A stretch of DNA of 64,000 nt, from positions 34,438,115 to 34,502,114 of the forward strand of contig JAHLJT010004567.1 of NCBI GenBank assembly GCA_031308135.1. Direction: 5' to 3'. Shown one piece after another: positions 33,401 through 43,824 of the stretch. This DNA comes from Acheta domesticus. Lineage: Eukaryota; Arthropoda; Insecta; Orthoptera; Gryllidae. Position 1 is the stretch's first letter, and each line of letters opens with the position of its first letter. Below the pieces are notes generated by a model that was not told the DNA's origin, searched no databases, and was given only the letters and a program-made list of their open reading frames with translations. The position numbers and the translations under genes are program-made.

Positions 33401-34269
33401 TGCACCCTGCGGTCGTCGAATACTGCGACCTCCTTCAGACTCAGAAATATTCAGCTGACGCCTTAGCAGCGAAGGTCACAGAATGACTGCCAGGACGCTG
33501 GGCTGACTGGCATTCCATTTCCCCGTCGGGGGATCTTGTTTACATGAGTGGGCAAGATCTCTGTTGAAAGTTTGCAGTCGACCACCGGACCCTTAGTTTC
33601 GTGGCGGCACTGACCTTATTAGTTTCAAGATGGAGGCAGTGAGGAGGCGATGCTATGCTCCCAAATCAACCCGGGAACCCATCAGTTTGGCACGTCGACC
33701 TTTGAGCAGATTCAGATGAAAGAGATTCTTCGGAATGCTCTGGAATCCACATGTTGAAGCCCAACGGTACTCTGAGATTTACCATCAGGTTGCCCTGGTT
33801 TCGGGGATACCCACGTCGATAGCCTAAATGTACAGGCAGAGAGGAGACGGGATGGAGGTTCTAAACCGCCCGAACCTTAGTAGAACCTTAGTTAGGCTGT
33901 TGGCTTCGTCGTGGCAGTGGCCCGATACTCTGTGTATAGAGGTGGGACTTGTTCCCGCCGCATGTGAGTAGCGAGTTTTTTTTGACTCCAGTACTAGCCT
34001 AAATATCATTCACAATGTCCCCCGTGAAGAAAAAAACCTTCACAAAATCTGTTCGAAATTTAGGGCAGTTACAAACCTTGCAATTACGTGTGTGTCATGA
34101 CAATAAAAACATGACATGACATGACAAGAAAGAATGAATATTACAATACTTTATAGGCATTCAAGATGGCACCAAATAAGGCAGGATTCTCCAGATGGGG
34201 CCCTAGTTGTCTACTCGCTCTACAAATTCCAATTGCACGTATGCATCATGTTATTATTAAATTTCATAG
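33401..34269. other. Unassigned; retroelement-like tail at 34090-34130
   Basis: Moderately GC sequence with short frames that shift repeatedly (33640-33810 could once have been coding). It closes with AATAAAAACATGACATGACA, a simple-repeat tail as found after 3' UTRs of non-LTR elements. I cannot name the element. Confidence 0.35.
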
Positions 34270-34378
34270 GCTATCGGGAAGGCAGTGGCATGGTTTTCCA
34301 GATGGTTTGCTAGCTGACCCCACGCTCTTCAAATACGAAGTGTATTTATACAATCTTGTGTATTTTTATATTTCATAG
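34270..34378 (+). repeat. Tandem duplicate of the start of exon 3
   Basis: 109 bp upstream of exon 3 the same TTTCATAG|G acceptor and about 75 bases of exon recur (CATCGGGAAGGCAGTGGCA-like, CTCTTCAAATACGAAGTGTA). The copy is in frame for 36 codons, then runs through the next TTTCATAG into a stop. It has no donor, so it is a partial exon duplicate that can only work as a decoy acceptor. Confidence 0.85.
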
Positions 34379-34607
34379 GCCATCGGGAAGGCAGTGGCAG
34401 AATTCCCCAGATGGTTTGGTAGCTGACCCATCGCTCTTCAAATACGAAGTGTACTTTCACCACCCGGAGGACGCATGGATTGACGTCGACTCATGGGGCT
34501 CGGGATTGGTTTACGTCAATGACGTCCTTTTGGGGCTCTATTTTAATCACGATCTCGCCCACACTCTTCCCTGGCCTGCATCTTTGCAACACGAAGGTCT
34601 CAATGAG
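34379..34607 (+). CDS. Exon 3: C-terminal beta domain resembling GH35 beta-galactosidase
   Basis: Acceptor TTTCATAG|G and donor AATGAG|GTAAGT bound 229 bp that are open in the phase left by exon 2. The encoded segment PSLFKYEVYFHHPEDAWIDV leads into WGSGLVYVNDVLLGLYF, then TLPWPASLQHEGLNE. The pattern D-x-W/F-I-D-x-x-x-W-x-x-G-x-V-x-V-N-x-x-x-L-G-x-Y, then TL-x-x-P-x-x-L-x-x-G-x-NE, is the C-terminal galactose-binding-like end of GH35 beta-galactosidases, including those of insects. Some usually conserved residues differ (VNDVLLGLYF where VNG..LGRYW is common), suggesting a divergent paralogue or relaxed selection. No GH35 catalytic barrel exons are visible in the window. They may be absent from this gene, or the true upstream exons may lie elsewhere. 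Confidence 0.72.
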
Positions 34608-35628
34608 GTAAGTATTCAATAACATTCTAGTACTTTATATCACATACATATTTTCCGTATGGTCATGGCCATTTTTTTCAGGAGGTTTCATATAGAATTA
34701 AGTTGATTTTATATCTTGAAAAACAGAATCATGACTATTATGTCAGAAATAACATGAGTAAATTTGTTGTTAAGGAGAAGCAATAATTCATTTATTTAAA
34801 GAAAATGTTTCTCTATGAATTGAAATATACTATCATTGTCTGGCAGCGTGTTCATATTATTTGGTATTTTGAACAACAAATTGCATTTCATATATATCTT
34901 GAGGAAAAGAAAATACTGTGTTGTTTCATTTTATTTATCTGTGAAAAAACACTCATCATAAAAAAATACTGTTCGTAACAGATTATCTGTTGCAATAGAG
35001 TTTCAGATTCGCCTTTCTACTTTGCCTGTTTTGAAAATGTTTTCATTTGTATTGATTGAATCCTTTGTTCAAACGTTTTTAAAGAAGTATGAATTGTTCC
35101 AAGAACCATTCTCTATAATGCTGAATAAACCTTTATTCAAAATTTGTTTCCATGAGAAGTTACATTTACACATTTTTAAACAAAAGTCTAAACTTCGAAA
35201 ATAAGCTCTTAAGACAATTCTAAGTATATTTTGTCTAATAAACTACGTGGATATTCCGAATGGTTTAGCCGCAATAAGCACTCAAAAGTTGGTTTCAAAA
35301 ACTTATTTCTAGGCAACAATTTGCATTATAGAAGGATAGAAACACTCCAAAAACATGTAAATTGTTTATTATTTACAAAAGAAATTAATATATTTGTTCA
35401 GAAAGTAAAATTAAGCCAGAAATAAAAAAGCACCCAATTTACACAATTCGACTCCTTTTTTATTTCTCGCTTAATTTTTTCTATTTGAGCGAATATATAT
35501 TAGGGAGAGGAAGAAAAACGTTATATTCATATACTTTTATTCTTATCAGTTAGTTGGGAAAAGTTAATTTTGTGTCACGAGCCTCCTGTATTAAGTTCTA
35601 GATAACTCCTTATGGTACTTGTTCACAG
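34608..35628 (+). other. Intron 3
   Basis: A GT-AG intron of about 1.0 kb, AT-rich, with two lysine-rich short frames (35022, 35231) that have no recognisable content. Confidence 0.6.
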
Positions 35629-35703
35629 GTAGTGGTAGTTGAGTTCTTCAGGTCTCCCGATGACTCTACTTTAAGATTTTCTGTTCGGCCAATTCCTATG
35701 TAG
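35629..35703 (+). CDS. Exon 4: C-terminal end and stop of the GH35-like protein
   Basis: After a pyrimidine-poor but acceptable acceptor CTTGTTCACAG, the phase-0 frame reads VVVVEFFRSPDDSTLRFSVR then PIPM and a TAG. GH35 proteins end with a similar strand after the NE of exon 3 (a run of hydrophobics, E-L/F, then a charged turn). The fit of phase, position and sequence makes this the natural last exon. Confidence 0.68.
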   Translation, partial: VVVVEFFRSPDDSTLRFSVRPIPM

Positions 35704-35875
35704 AGGAATGCACTCAGGTATTCTGCAGACGCTGCATACAAACCATCGTCAATTGGCTTACAGCGCGTGCCATTTAACGATCAATATCCAATATTTAGAG
35801 AAATATTATATTTATAAAATGTTACATTTTTTGTAAATGTTGTATTATTCAAATAAAAATTATATTACTGAGACC
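35704..35875 (+). terminator. 3' UTR with poly(A) signal
   Basis: AATAAA at 35852-35857, about 150 bp after the stop codon, in an AT-rich context. This is a typical distance for a cleavage signal of the gene ending at 35703. Confidence 0.55.
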
Positions 35876-37300
35876 AAAAGCAATGCGTTTAATTTCTTTC
35901 TCTACAGTGCAGTTCCTTAAGGGAAATTATTCATTAAACTCCTTAAAATGTGGGAAGTACTCCTTTTCCTCAGCCACATTCCAGCTGCGGGCCCGGTTTC
36001 AAATCACCCTTCGCCGAGGTCTGCAATTCCCAACCGCGGCTAGAGCCACAGTCTGAATACGGCCTCGGAACTTCGAAACCGAGTGCAAGCTAAATCCTGG
36101 TTCGAATCCACGTCTTGCAGCAGGATCTTGCAGGCCATCTCAGAAATCGACCCACAGGTCTCGAGCTCATAAAAAATAACATTTGCATATGGTGAACTAT
36201 CACATCTTGTAAACCGACTGAGCTGATTTATGGTAAGGTGGATCTAACCCACCACTCCGACGGTTGGTCATAAACAACTTCATTAACTTCTGAGATAATA
36301 GGTAGTTAGCACAAGATACAATATAAATAAGCTAATAAATACAAGTAATACAGTAACACAATAACCAAATAATACAATTACATAAGATACAAAATAACTG
36401 AGAAACAGAACAAACAAATTTATATACAAAGCAATCCGTATCAAGGGAGACAACCTGTAGAATTTAGCTTGAACTATTATTCATGATAAATGCTTGTAGT
36501 TCCAGAATTGATGAAATAACAATGTAGAGACTTTAAGATCTTTTAGAGTTTAGTTTAATGAGACAATTTGTAACGGATAATGCATCATTGTTGGCCCTAT
36601 ATACACTGTACATCCACATAAAATAGGTTTCCTCAGTATTCATAGCAAGCAGACTGAATTTGAGTATAGTTTGTGCCACAAATTTCTACTATTGATGTTG
36701 ATTTCTTTGACACTGGGCATCCTGTTTTGAGCGACTACTCTAATAATGGAAGTGGGGAGAGCCAAAGTTAGGCATTTCTCTGTTTCTGTAGATAGCAAAT
36801 CCCTAATTTTTCGATATATTACAGTGTGTTATGAATTCATGATTCTACGCGTATCGAACGACAACCAATAGAAGAATATTTGTACTATCTGGTTACCAGA
36901 TTCTACATTACACAGTATAAGTTCCATACATGGTAAATTTTCTTTATATTCATATTATTTCGTTGTCTATTTTAACGTTTACATAAAATCTCTGTATTAT
37001 AATAATTGCAGCTCGCCTAGGCTACGATAAAAGTACATTTTTGACGTTCACCTAGTGTCTTAGCTTCGTTTTCAAGAAGAGTTTCTTTTTCCAATCCTAA
37101 AAGATTGGGCAACTGAACGACATGTTTTCTATAATTCCGCACAATTGAAAAGTTTGCATTCATCCTTCGTGACACTCAAGCAATCGAGCTTGTTTTATAA
37201 AAATTCCCCTTAATATTCTTTCTTTTCAATGCATTCTGTTCACGACAGTGGAATAAAATGCGGCATTTGCGATTTCAGATTCACGACTTTTAATTTGAAT
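35876..37300. other. No gene; tRNA-like box at 36100
   Basis: CTGGTTCGAATCCACG at 36098-36113 is a good box B on the plus strand within a GC-balanced stretch (35980-36160), possibly a worn SINE head. The rest is AT-rich without supported features. Confidence 0.4.
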
Positions 37301-37379
37301 CGCAACGGGCTACAAATCGAACGTTGTCGAAGCTGTGGCCTTCAACCACTCGATTGGGAGATCTGTTTTTGAGCGAAAG

Positions 37380-38400
37380 GACCGTGAACCCTGACAATGC
37401 GGCTGGTCGGACGAACGCTGGCGATTGTGCGGTGGCGTTGGAGGGTGGGGGCGGCGGGCGACGGAAGGGGCAAACGGGGAGGGGGGAGATGTTCTCGGGT
37501 CCAGCCTGGCGCGGAATTGACTTGTCCTCCGCGGCGGACGATAAGGCCTCGCCATCTGGTGGGCGGGGCGATGGTGGCGCCCTGTGATTACGCGGGAAGC
37601 GGCGGGGTGTGGCGGTTGGCGTGGTGGAAGGGGGGCAACTGGCTGCGGCGCGAGCGGGCGCCACGAAGCTGGCGGTGGAGTGGTGGGGGTGGAGTGGGAT
37701 TGGCGGGGTTGTAACGGCAGAGCTGTTGGCGTTGTGTGATATCGCGGACGAGGTAGAGTGAGCGGTGGGCTGGAGAGACGGGGATGGCGGGTAGGTCAAC
37801 GGCGGTAGTGACGGGGAGGGAGCGACGTGGCTGGCGGTGTGGTGGTGGGGTGGGGTGGTGATGGTGGGGGTGGGGATGTTGAAGTGGGGGTTTGGATGGT
37901 GGGGTGGGGGTCGGGATGGTGCGGGTGGGGTGGGGATGGTGCGGGTGGGGTTGTAACGGCAGAGCTGTTGGCGTTGGGTGATATCGCGGACGATGGAGGA
38001 GGAGGTAGTGTCAGCGGCGCGCTGGAGTGACGGGGGGGTCGGGGAGGTCGACGGGAGTAGCGACGGGGAGGGGCTGGCGGTGGAGGGGTGCGGGTGGGTT
38101 TGGCGGGGATGCAACAGCAAAGCTGTTGGCGTTGGGTAATATCGTGAACGATGGAGGAAGAGGAAGAGCCGGCGGCGGACTGGAGTGACGGGGAGTACGG
38201 GTAGGCCGTCGGCGGTAGTAACAGGGAGGGAGCGGTAGAGTTGGTGGTGGAGTGGTAGGGGTGGGATTGGCGCTGGGTAGTGGCGAGAGAGCTGTTGATG
38301 TGATATCGTGGACGAAGGAGGAGGTGGAGACGGCAGAGGGCTGAAATGACAGGGAGGGTGGACGGGAGTAGAGGTGGTGATGGCGGAGATACAAATATAT
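37380..38400. repeat. GC-rich degenerate tandem satellite
   Basis: At least four units are marked by AGCTGTTGGCGTTGGGTGAT or variants at about 37725, 37967, 38122 and 38286, each followed by ATATCG.GGACGA and a CTGGAGTGACGGGG block, with GGTGGGG filler between. Unit spacing varies (155-245 bp). Proline/serine/threonine-rich minus-strand frames of 218-276 codons follow from this composition. Confidence 0.8.
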
Positions 38401-38550
38401 TATTGTGGAGGAGGATACGATAGTAGATTAGGAAAGATGCTGATAGAACCATATCATGCGGCGGTGTGGGAAGAGGGAATAGTTTCCAGCATTCGGAATA
38501 GATTGTCCACCGAGGCGCTGCAATAATGCTTGCTTAAGAAAGGAACTACC

Positions 38551-38940
38551 GTACTCTCTGAATCTGAATCAGTGAAATTGTCACTGATTCAATCAGTGAG
38601 AGCCGAAGTCACTGATATCTTCAGTCGAAATGGGTAGTTTCGCTGACAATCAGCGAATATGCGAACCTTCTCATAATGGTCGCCAGCATTTCACTGGTCG
38701 TCAGTGGTAAAAGGGCCGCGCCGCCATCGATCACTGATCGTTCAGTCGTCACGTTCAATTAGTGTCACAGATTTCACTGATTCAAACAGTGAAGTTTCAC
38801 TGATTCAAAAAGTGGACCCGATTTTCACTGATTCGTTCAGCTCAATTCACTGATTGTCAGTGGCAGGTTTATAACTGACACCTTCAGTGAATAGTCACTG
38901 TCAATCAGTAGATTTTCACTGATTCAGACTGAGAGAGTAC
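38551..38940. mobile_element. 390-bp MITE made of ATTCAGTGA motifs
   Basis: Inverted ends GTACTCTCTGAATCTGAATC and GTACTCTCTCAGTCTGAATC, both continuing AGTGAAA. The interior holds more than ten TCACTGATTC-like words in both orientations, about one every 30 bp. Target duplication unclear (ACC/CCC at the borders). Confidence 0.8.
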
Positions 38941-41900
38941 CCGATCCTCCTCCGAGATGTTTCTTACGCCTTAATTATGTTTAGAGACTTTTTGTCTTTT
39001 GTCTCTCTTTGCAAGCTACAGATAATCGCACATAATATAATTCATTGCATAACATTTTTATTTATTATTTTTAAATGTGAGAAGGGCTTTAATCACACTT
39101 TTTGTTATGTTATGTGTTTTCCTACCTCCAGGGATTAAAGTAACTACACCCATTAATGACTCCCATTTTCATTATAATCTAAGAAAGAACGAGAGTTGGA
39201 CCGTATGTCTAAGAGAAAACGTATACGTAAGTTAAAAACTAACATTCAGAAATAAAAACTGGTTGTCCCAAGGCTTATTTAACAAATCTGGAAAATTCAA
39301 GGTTTGTAGGAGTCTTCGTTTTATTGGTTAGTAGCCTTTTCTACGTCTTTTCAAGAATCCAATCAAATTTACAATATCTAAAGATATCAAGATCATTTAA
39401 AGCGGTAAAAACGTATCGTCAACAATTTTTACTAGAGAAATTCGGCGAAAAATCTCAGTTTCCAAACACGAATAAAAAACCAATATCCATACCATATATT
39501 CCTAAAAAACTTGCAGATTTAGATCCAGACTGAGGACCCAAAATTCCTCCCTCTTGTAATATGTAAGTTTAAATTTAAGTTTAGCAAGTAAGTCTGTAAA
39601 TACATAAGTATAGTTATATTTGTTGACCTATGTACTTTCTTCAAGAAAATAAAAAAAAATTTAAAAAACTAGAGATATACGTATGTACTAAGAAATATTA
39701 ACATTTTTCCTTGACACGTAGCGTTGCCCTTGCTATTGAATAATATCTCCAAAACGATGAAGACCTGTATGTTTTTTATTCATTTGTTAAAATTTGCTAG
39801 TACAATTTCTTTTGAAACTGATCTTACTTTCCTGTCACTTCTCCATTCGCTGAACCATTCATTATTAAGATATGACTCAATTTTTCAGAGAATTATTTTG
39901 AAACATCACATTCTGGTTCTTTCATGATATCTTGAGGAGTTTGTAGACATTCATCTTCAGAGTCTAAATAATATGTAGCGTTTGCCTCAATCACAAAATT
40001 TCTCCATTTTTCCACGGAGAATGAAAACCAGCTAAAATCATAGTCACCTGAAGGTGACCTCCAGAAGAAGGCTCGCCGTCTACTGTACTACTTCGCCCTT
40101 CATGGTGGGGCGAAGGCATGCATACGAAGAAATATGTTTAAAAATAAAGTTTTGTTTATGACACGGGGTTTAACTGAGCATTATTCACGAGGGAGAGCAG
40201 ATGTTTGCCGAGCGCGGCAGGCCGAGGAACATAATTCTCTCGAGCTCTACATGAACCCCTAGTTATATAAATAACTATATTATGTAAATTCATCACTCTG
40301 TTTTCGTCAAAAAGTTATAACTTAATATGACCCAAAATATAGTTGAAATGGAACTTATTCTCAAATATACGCGCCAAGCTACAATACGCCACGATCGAGA
40401 CTCGAACCCTAGGATCTTCCGGTCAGATTTGCTGCGAAGAGAGCGCCAAAGCACACCATGAGCTCCGCCCATAAACTTACGGAGGGTTTCAGTAGCAATT
40501 ATAATAATGAATTGGAGTTAATGTTCTTACAAAGTGCTTTAGTGTCTGTATTAACTAAAACGTTAGAAATTCTTTTGATTTTGCTGAGGTTCACGAAAGT
40601 GTGTTCTCACTGTGTTCAGATAGTGGGTTGTTAACGTCAACAAGAAAGCTTCGAGCTTGCGCACTTTTACGGTTCCATTTTACGATTACGTTCATGTTCA
40701 GGCCACGGATGGTTCCGTCCGCTAACAAGACTACGATTTTCCGTTTAGGTTTCGTTTACGTTTAAGGTTAATTGTGAGTGAGCCTTCATGCTTTCCCTTA
40801 CTGTCACCGCTCCGTGCGCTCTGGCGTCGGCGCTGAGCGCAGACGGGCCCACACCGGCAGATAGCGCACGCCGCAAATTAGACCCAGTTTGCCTTCGCTC
40901 TGTAAATTTGCGCTCGGAGATCGCGCGAGGCGAGTAATATAGGGCGCAGGTGAGATCCAATTCACGCGCCGAAATGGATGTGGTAGGTATACTGCCTACA
41001 ACAAACCTTCGATTGTAAAGTGAAGGTGAAGATTCACGTGTGTAGTGTAGTTCGGTCCAAAGTTTCTAGCAGTCATTCATAAAGCCATATCGTTTAAAAC
41101 TTTTGTCTTTTAGATAAATGTTGTGGAGAGCTTCCTGTAATTTATTCGATCGAAGACATCAACGAGTAATCTTTAAATTATGTTATTAAATAATAATTAA
41201 TAGTTTAATAATAGTTAATAAGTTATTAAATAATAATAAATTGAATTATAAAATCAAGTAAGTTGAAGTATCTTTTCTTCAAAGTAACAGTCATTATCGG
41301 GGCATGACTTGCAAGTATTTTTAGATAAAATTTTAACGTAACAAAACTTGGCATCTTCAAACAAACAGCGTTTTGTTTCAGGCTTTCAAAAAGTTTAGAA
41401 TGTGGGTGAGCGATAATTTTGGTAATACAGATGTGAAACTTAGTGTCACATTATTGTAGATCTAAATCATATAAACATTAGGTTCAATTCTGTAGCCCGT
41501 ACACAGTAACTGTAGAATACAACAGTATAATGCAAAGAAAACCGTGAGTATTCGTAAAAATTAGAGACGCTGCAAGAACACACACTTTCTCACATTATCG
41601 GAACTAGTTACGTAATTTTGAAATAATGTAATTTCTGCCATACTAAAAACTCAGTTGTATCTTGAAAAGATAAATTCAACTTACTCAAACGAAGCACTTA
41701 TGGTTCATATCAGCATGTATTTTCATAGCAAGGAACAGTAGTTATTTGTAAATTTTACAAATGAAACAAATGGACTGTTCCAGTATTTGCAGCACATTAT
41801 TTAGAAAAGAGTTGTATACCACAAGCTTCCCTTGATTACATCGAAGTGAGCTAACAATTTCTGAATACAATAATCAGCTATGAAATCTTCTTAGAGTAAA

Positions 41901-43140
41901 AGAAATATATTTATTAGTTCTATGTTAAATATATTAACTTCCTTAAATCTATTGCCTTTCATAAAATATTATCTACATCTTACGATTAACAAGAGCGGCA
42001 ACAAAAATTCTAAGAATTTCCAACTGCTGTTGCCATTTTGTGAACTAACTGCACATCAAACAAAGCCCAGAAAATATCGTTTTTTTTTCAGGGAAAGTAT
42101 TTCGCTTTTACTGCGCTTCAAGCAGCGGGAGAGAAAAATAGTGAAACGGTACAGAACTTAGTTGGGGACAGAATTATTGATTCTCACAGAAATTGAAATT
42201 TAAAATACTTACGTAATGGTTAAGGTGCGCCATTACACCCAAACATGACAACTAAAACATGTCTGTGTAGTTTCAGACATTACACTTTCCTCATGGCGCG
42301 GTCTTATGTAAAACGAACGCAGGATCTGATTCATTGACCAACAAAGTAAAACAAACTAATTTTGACCTGCAAAATTAGACGAAATCTTCGACGCTGATTA
42401 ATTAAAAATGCACGATCGTTGGCTTCCCAAAATCCAACCAAGCACAGACAACATAAAGCTGACGACTTTCTTTTAAAAGGATTGATTTTGATTATGAGAT
42501 CATGAGGACTTTTTTATGTTTATTTATTCTCGTTTGACATTTCGATCCCTCAAGTAGTTCAGAAGAAATACATTATTTTTGTTTTGGATGAGTATGGTAT
42601 ACGGTTGGAAGATTAGTTCAGCAATCATGGTTTAATCTGGAGTGTAGTGATGGAAGATAAAGAAGCGCTATGAAATATGAAAACAGAAGTTGCGGCGGTC
42701 TAACTCTATCCTTTGGGAATTTTCATTGAAGTTGTGAATCGCGATGGACCATGAAGCCCAACGAACATGATTAAAGATCTTGAAACAGAGTAAAGAGTAA
42801 AGAGAGAAATTGTGAGCTATTTTACTAACGTTTTCATTAAGTGGCAGAATATTTAACTTGCGATGGATTTGAGAGTTTGGAATAAATCACAGTGCCTTAA
42901 TGATCTTTCTCAGGAACTTATTTTGAAATACAAATAGCTTTTGGAACTTTCTGATCATTTTCTTTATGACCACGATCTAAGAGGAGAGAATTGCCATTTA
43001 GAATTGCCATTTTTATATACAATACAAGTGATAAAACAGAAATGAATTCACGTATCAATTAGCCCCATTTCCTCATGCACTTCTGTGAAAACTGCATTGC
43101 AATAACTTCAACCGTTCAAAAGTTACAGTGGGTGCTAAAG
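38941..43140. other. No gene; tRNA-like SINE fragment at 40384-40468 (minus)
   Basis: AT-rich. On the minus strand at 40384-40468, TGGTGTGCTTTGGCGCTC and GGGTTCGAGTCTCG have box A/B spacing and look like a SINE head without body. A 69-codon frame (39324-39536) followed by an A-rich end (39645-39668) may be the tail of an unnamed retroelement. CpG-rich sequence at 40800-40950 has no exon support. Confidence 0.4.
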
Positions 43141-43159
43141 TTACGTGACTCACTCTCTA

Positions 43160-43335
43160 TACAGGGGGTCCCACCGACTATGGACCACCCTCATAACTTC
43201 TAAAGGGTTCAGGATATCGAAATGCAGTTTTCGATTAACAATGCGTAATCATGGGGCAAGTAACATGCCATAGAGAAATTGTCTATAACATTTTTAGTTT
43301 CTGAGAAATTTAATCATCTTTGATTTTTTATTGAT
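43160..43335 (+). repeat. Solo terminal arm of a TIR element
   Basis: ATACAGGGGGTCCCACCGAC, CCTCATAACTTCTAAA, ATCGAAATGCAGTTTTC and TTAATCATCTTTGATT match in order the left arm of the element at 56339-57087. No matching inverted arm follows within 1 kb, so this is a solo arm or a decayed copy. Confidence 0.75.
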
Positions 43336-43469
43336 ATTGATAGACTATTCAAGGACGAATAGTTACATCTTAATTGGGAATACTGCAACAACAAATATTC
43401 ATTTAAATTAAAAGTTGTTTAGTTTATAATGAGCGTTATATATCGTAAGCAGTGTTAGTCTCAACACCC

Positions 43470-43800
43470 AACTTCAGCGTGCGATCGAAAAACATTCCTC
43501 CGGCACTTCTTGAGCAGGGCAGCCTTCTTTGTTCTCGCAAAGGTCGTGTGTCGCCCTTTGCGCCTTTGAGCGGCAAAGCGACGGCGGGGAGGCGGAAGGG
43601 CGGAGCGGGGAGGGCGTCGTCCACGCCCCGTCCTCGCCAGGGCGCGCGTCCTCGCTTGAGGGCCACGCCAGAAGGCGCTGCCTGCCCTGAAGGGCCCCTG
43701 GATCTCGTTACCGAGACCCTTCAGAGGGCGGAACTCTCTCCGCACGGCGCGGGCAAAACGGACTGCCGGCTGACCGAAAGTGGAGGAAAGAATGGCACAA
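43470..43800. other. CpG-dense islet
   Basis: GC-rich, with overlapping long frames on both strands (124 and 94 codons), none with a domain. Confidence 0.5.
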
Positions 43801-43824
43801 GTGTAGTTTTAACTTTCTCGCTAT

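Noticed and set aside
37290..38452. Pro/Ser/Thr-rich minus-strand frames, up to 276 codons, mucin-like
   Set aside because: They follow a GC-rich degenerate tandem repeat, overlap each other in different frames, and have no signal peptide or splice support.
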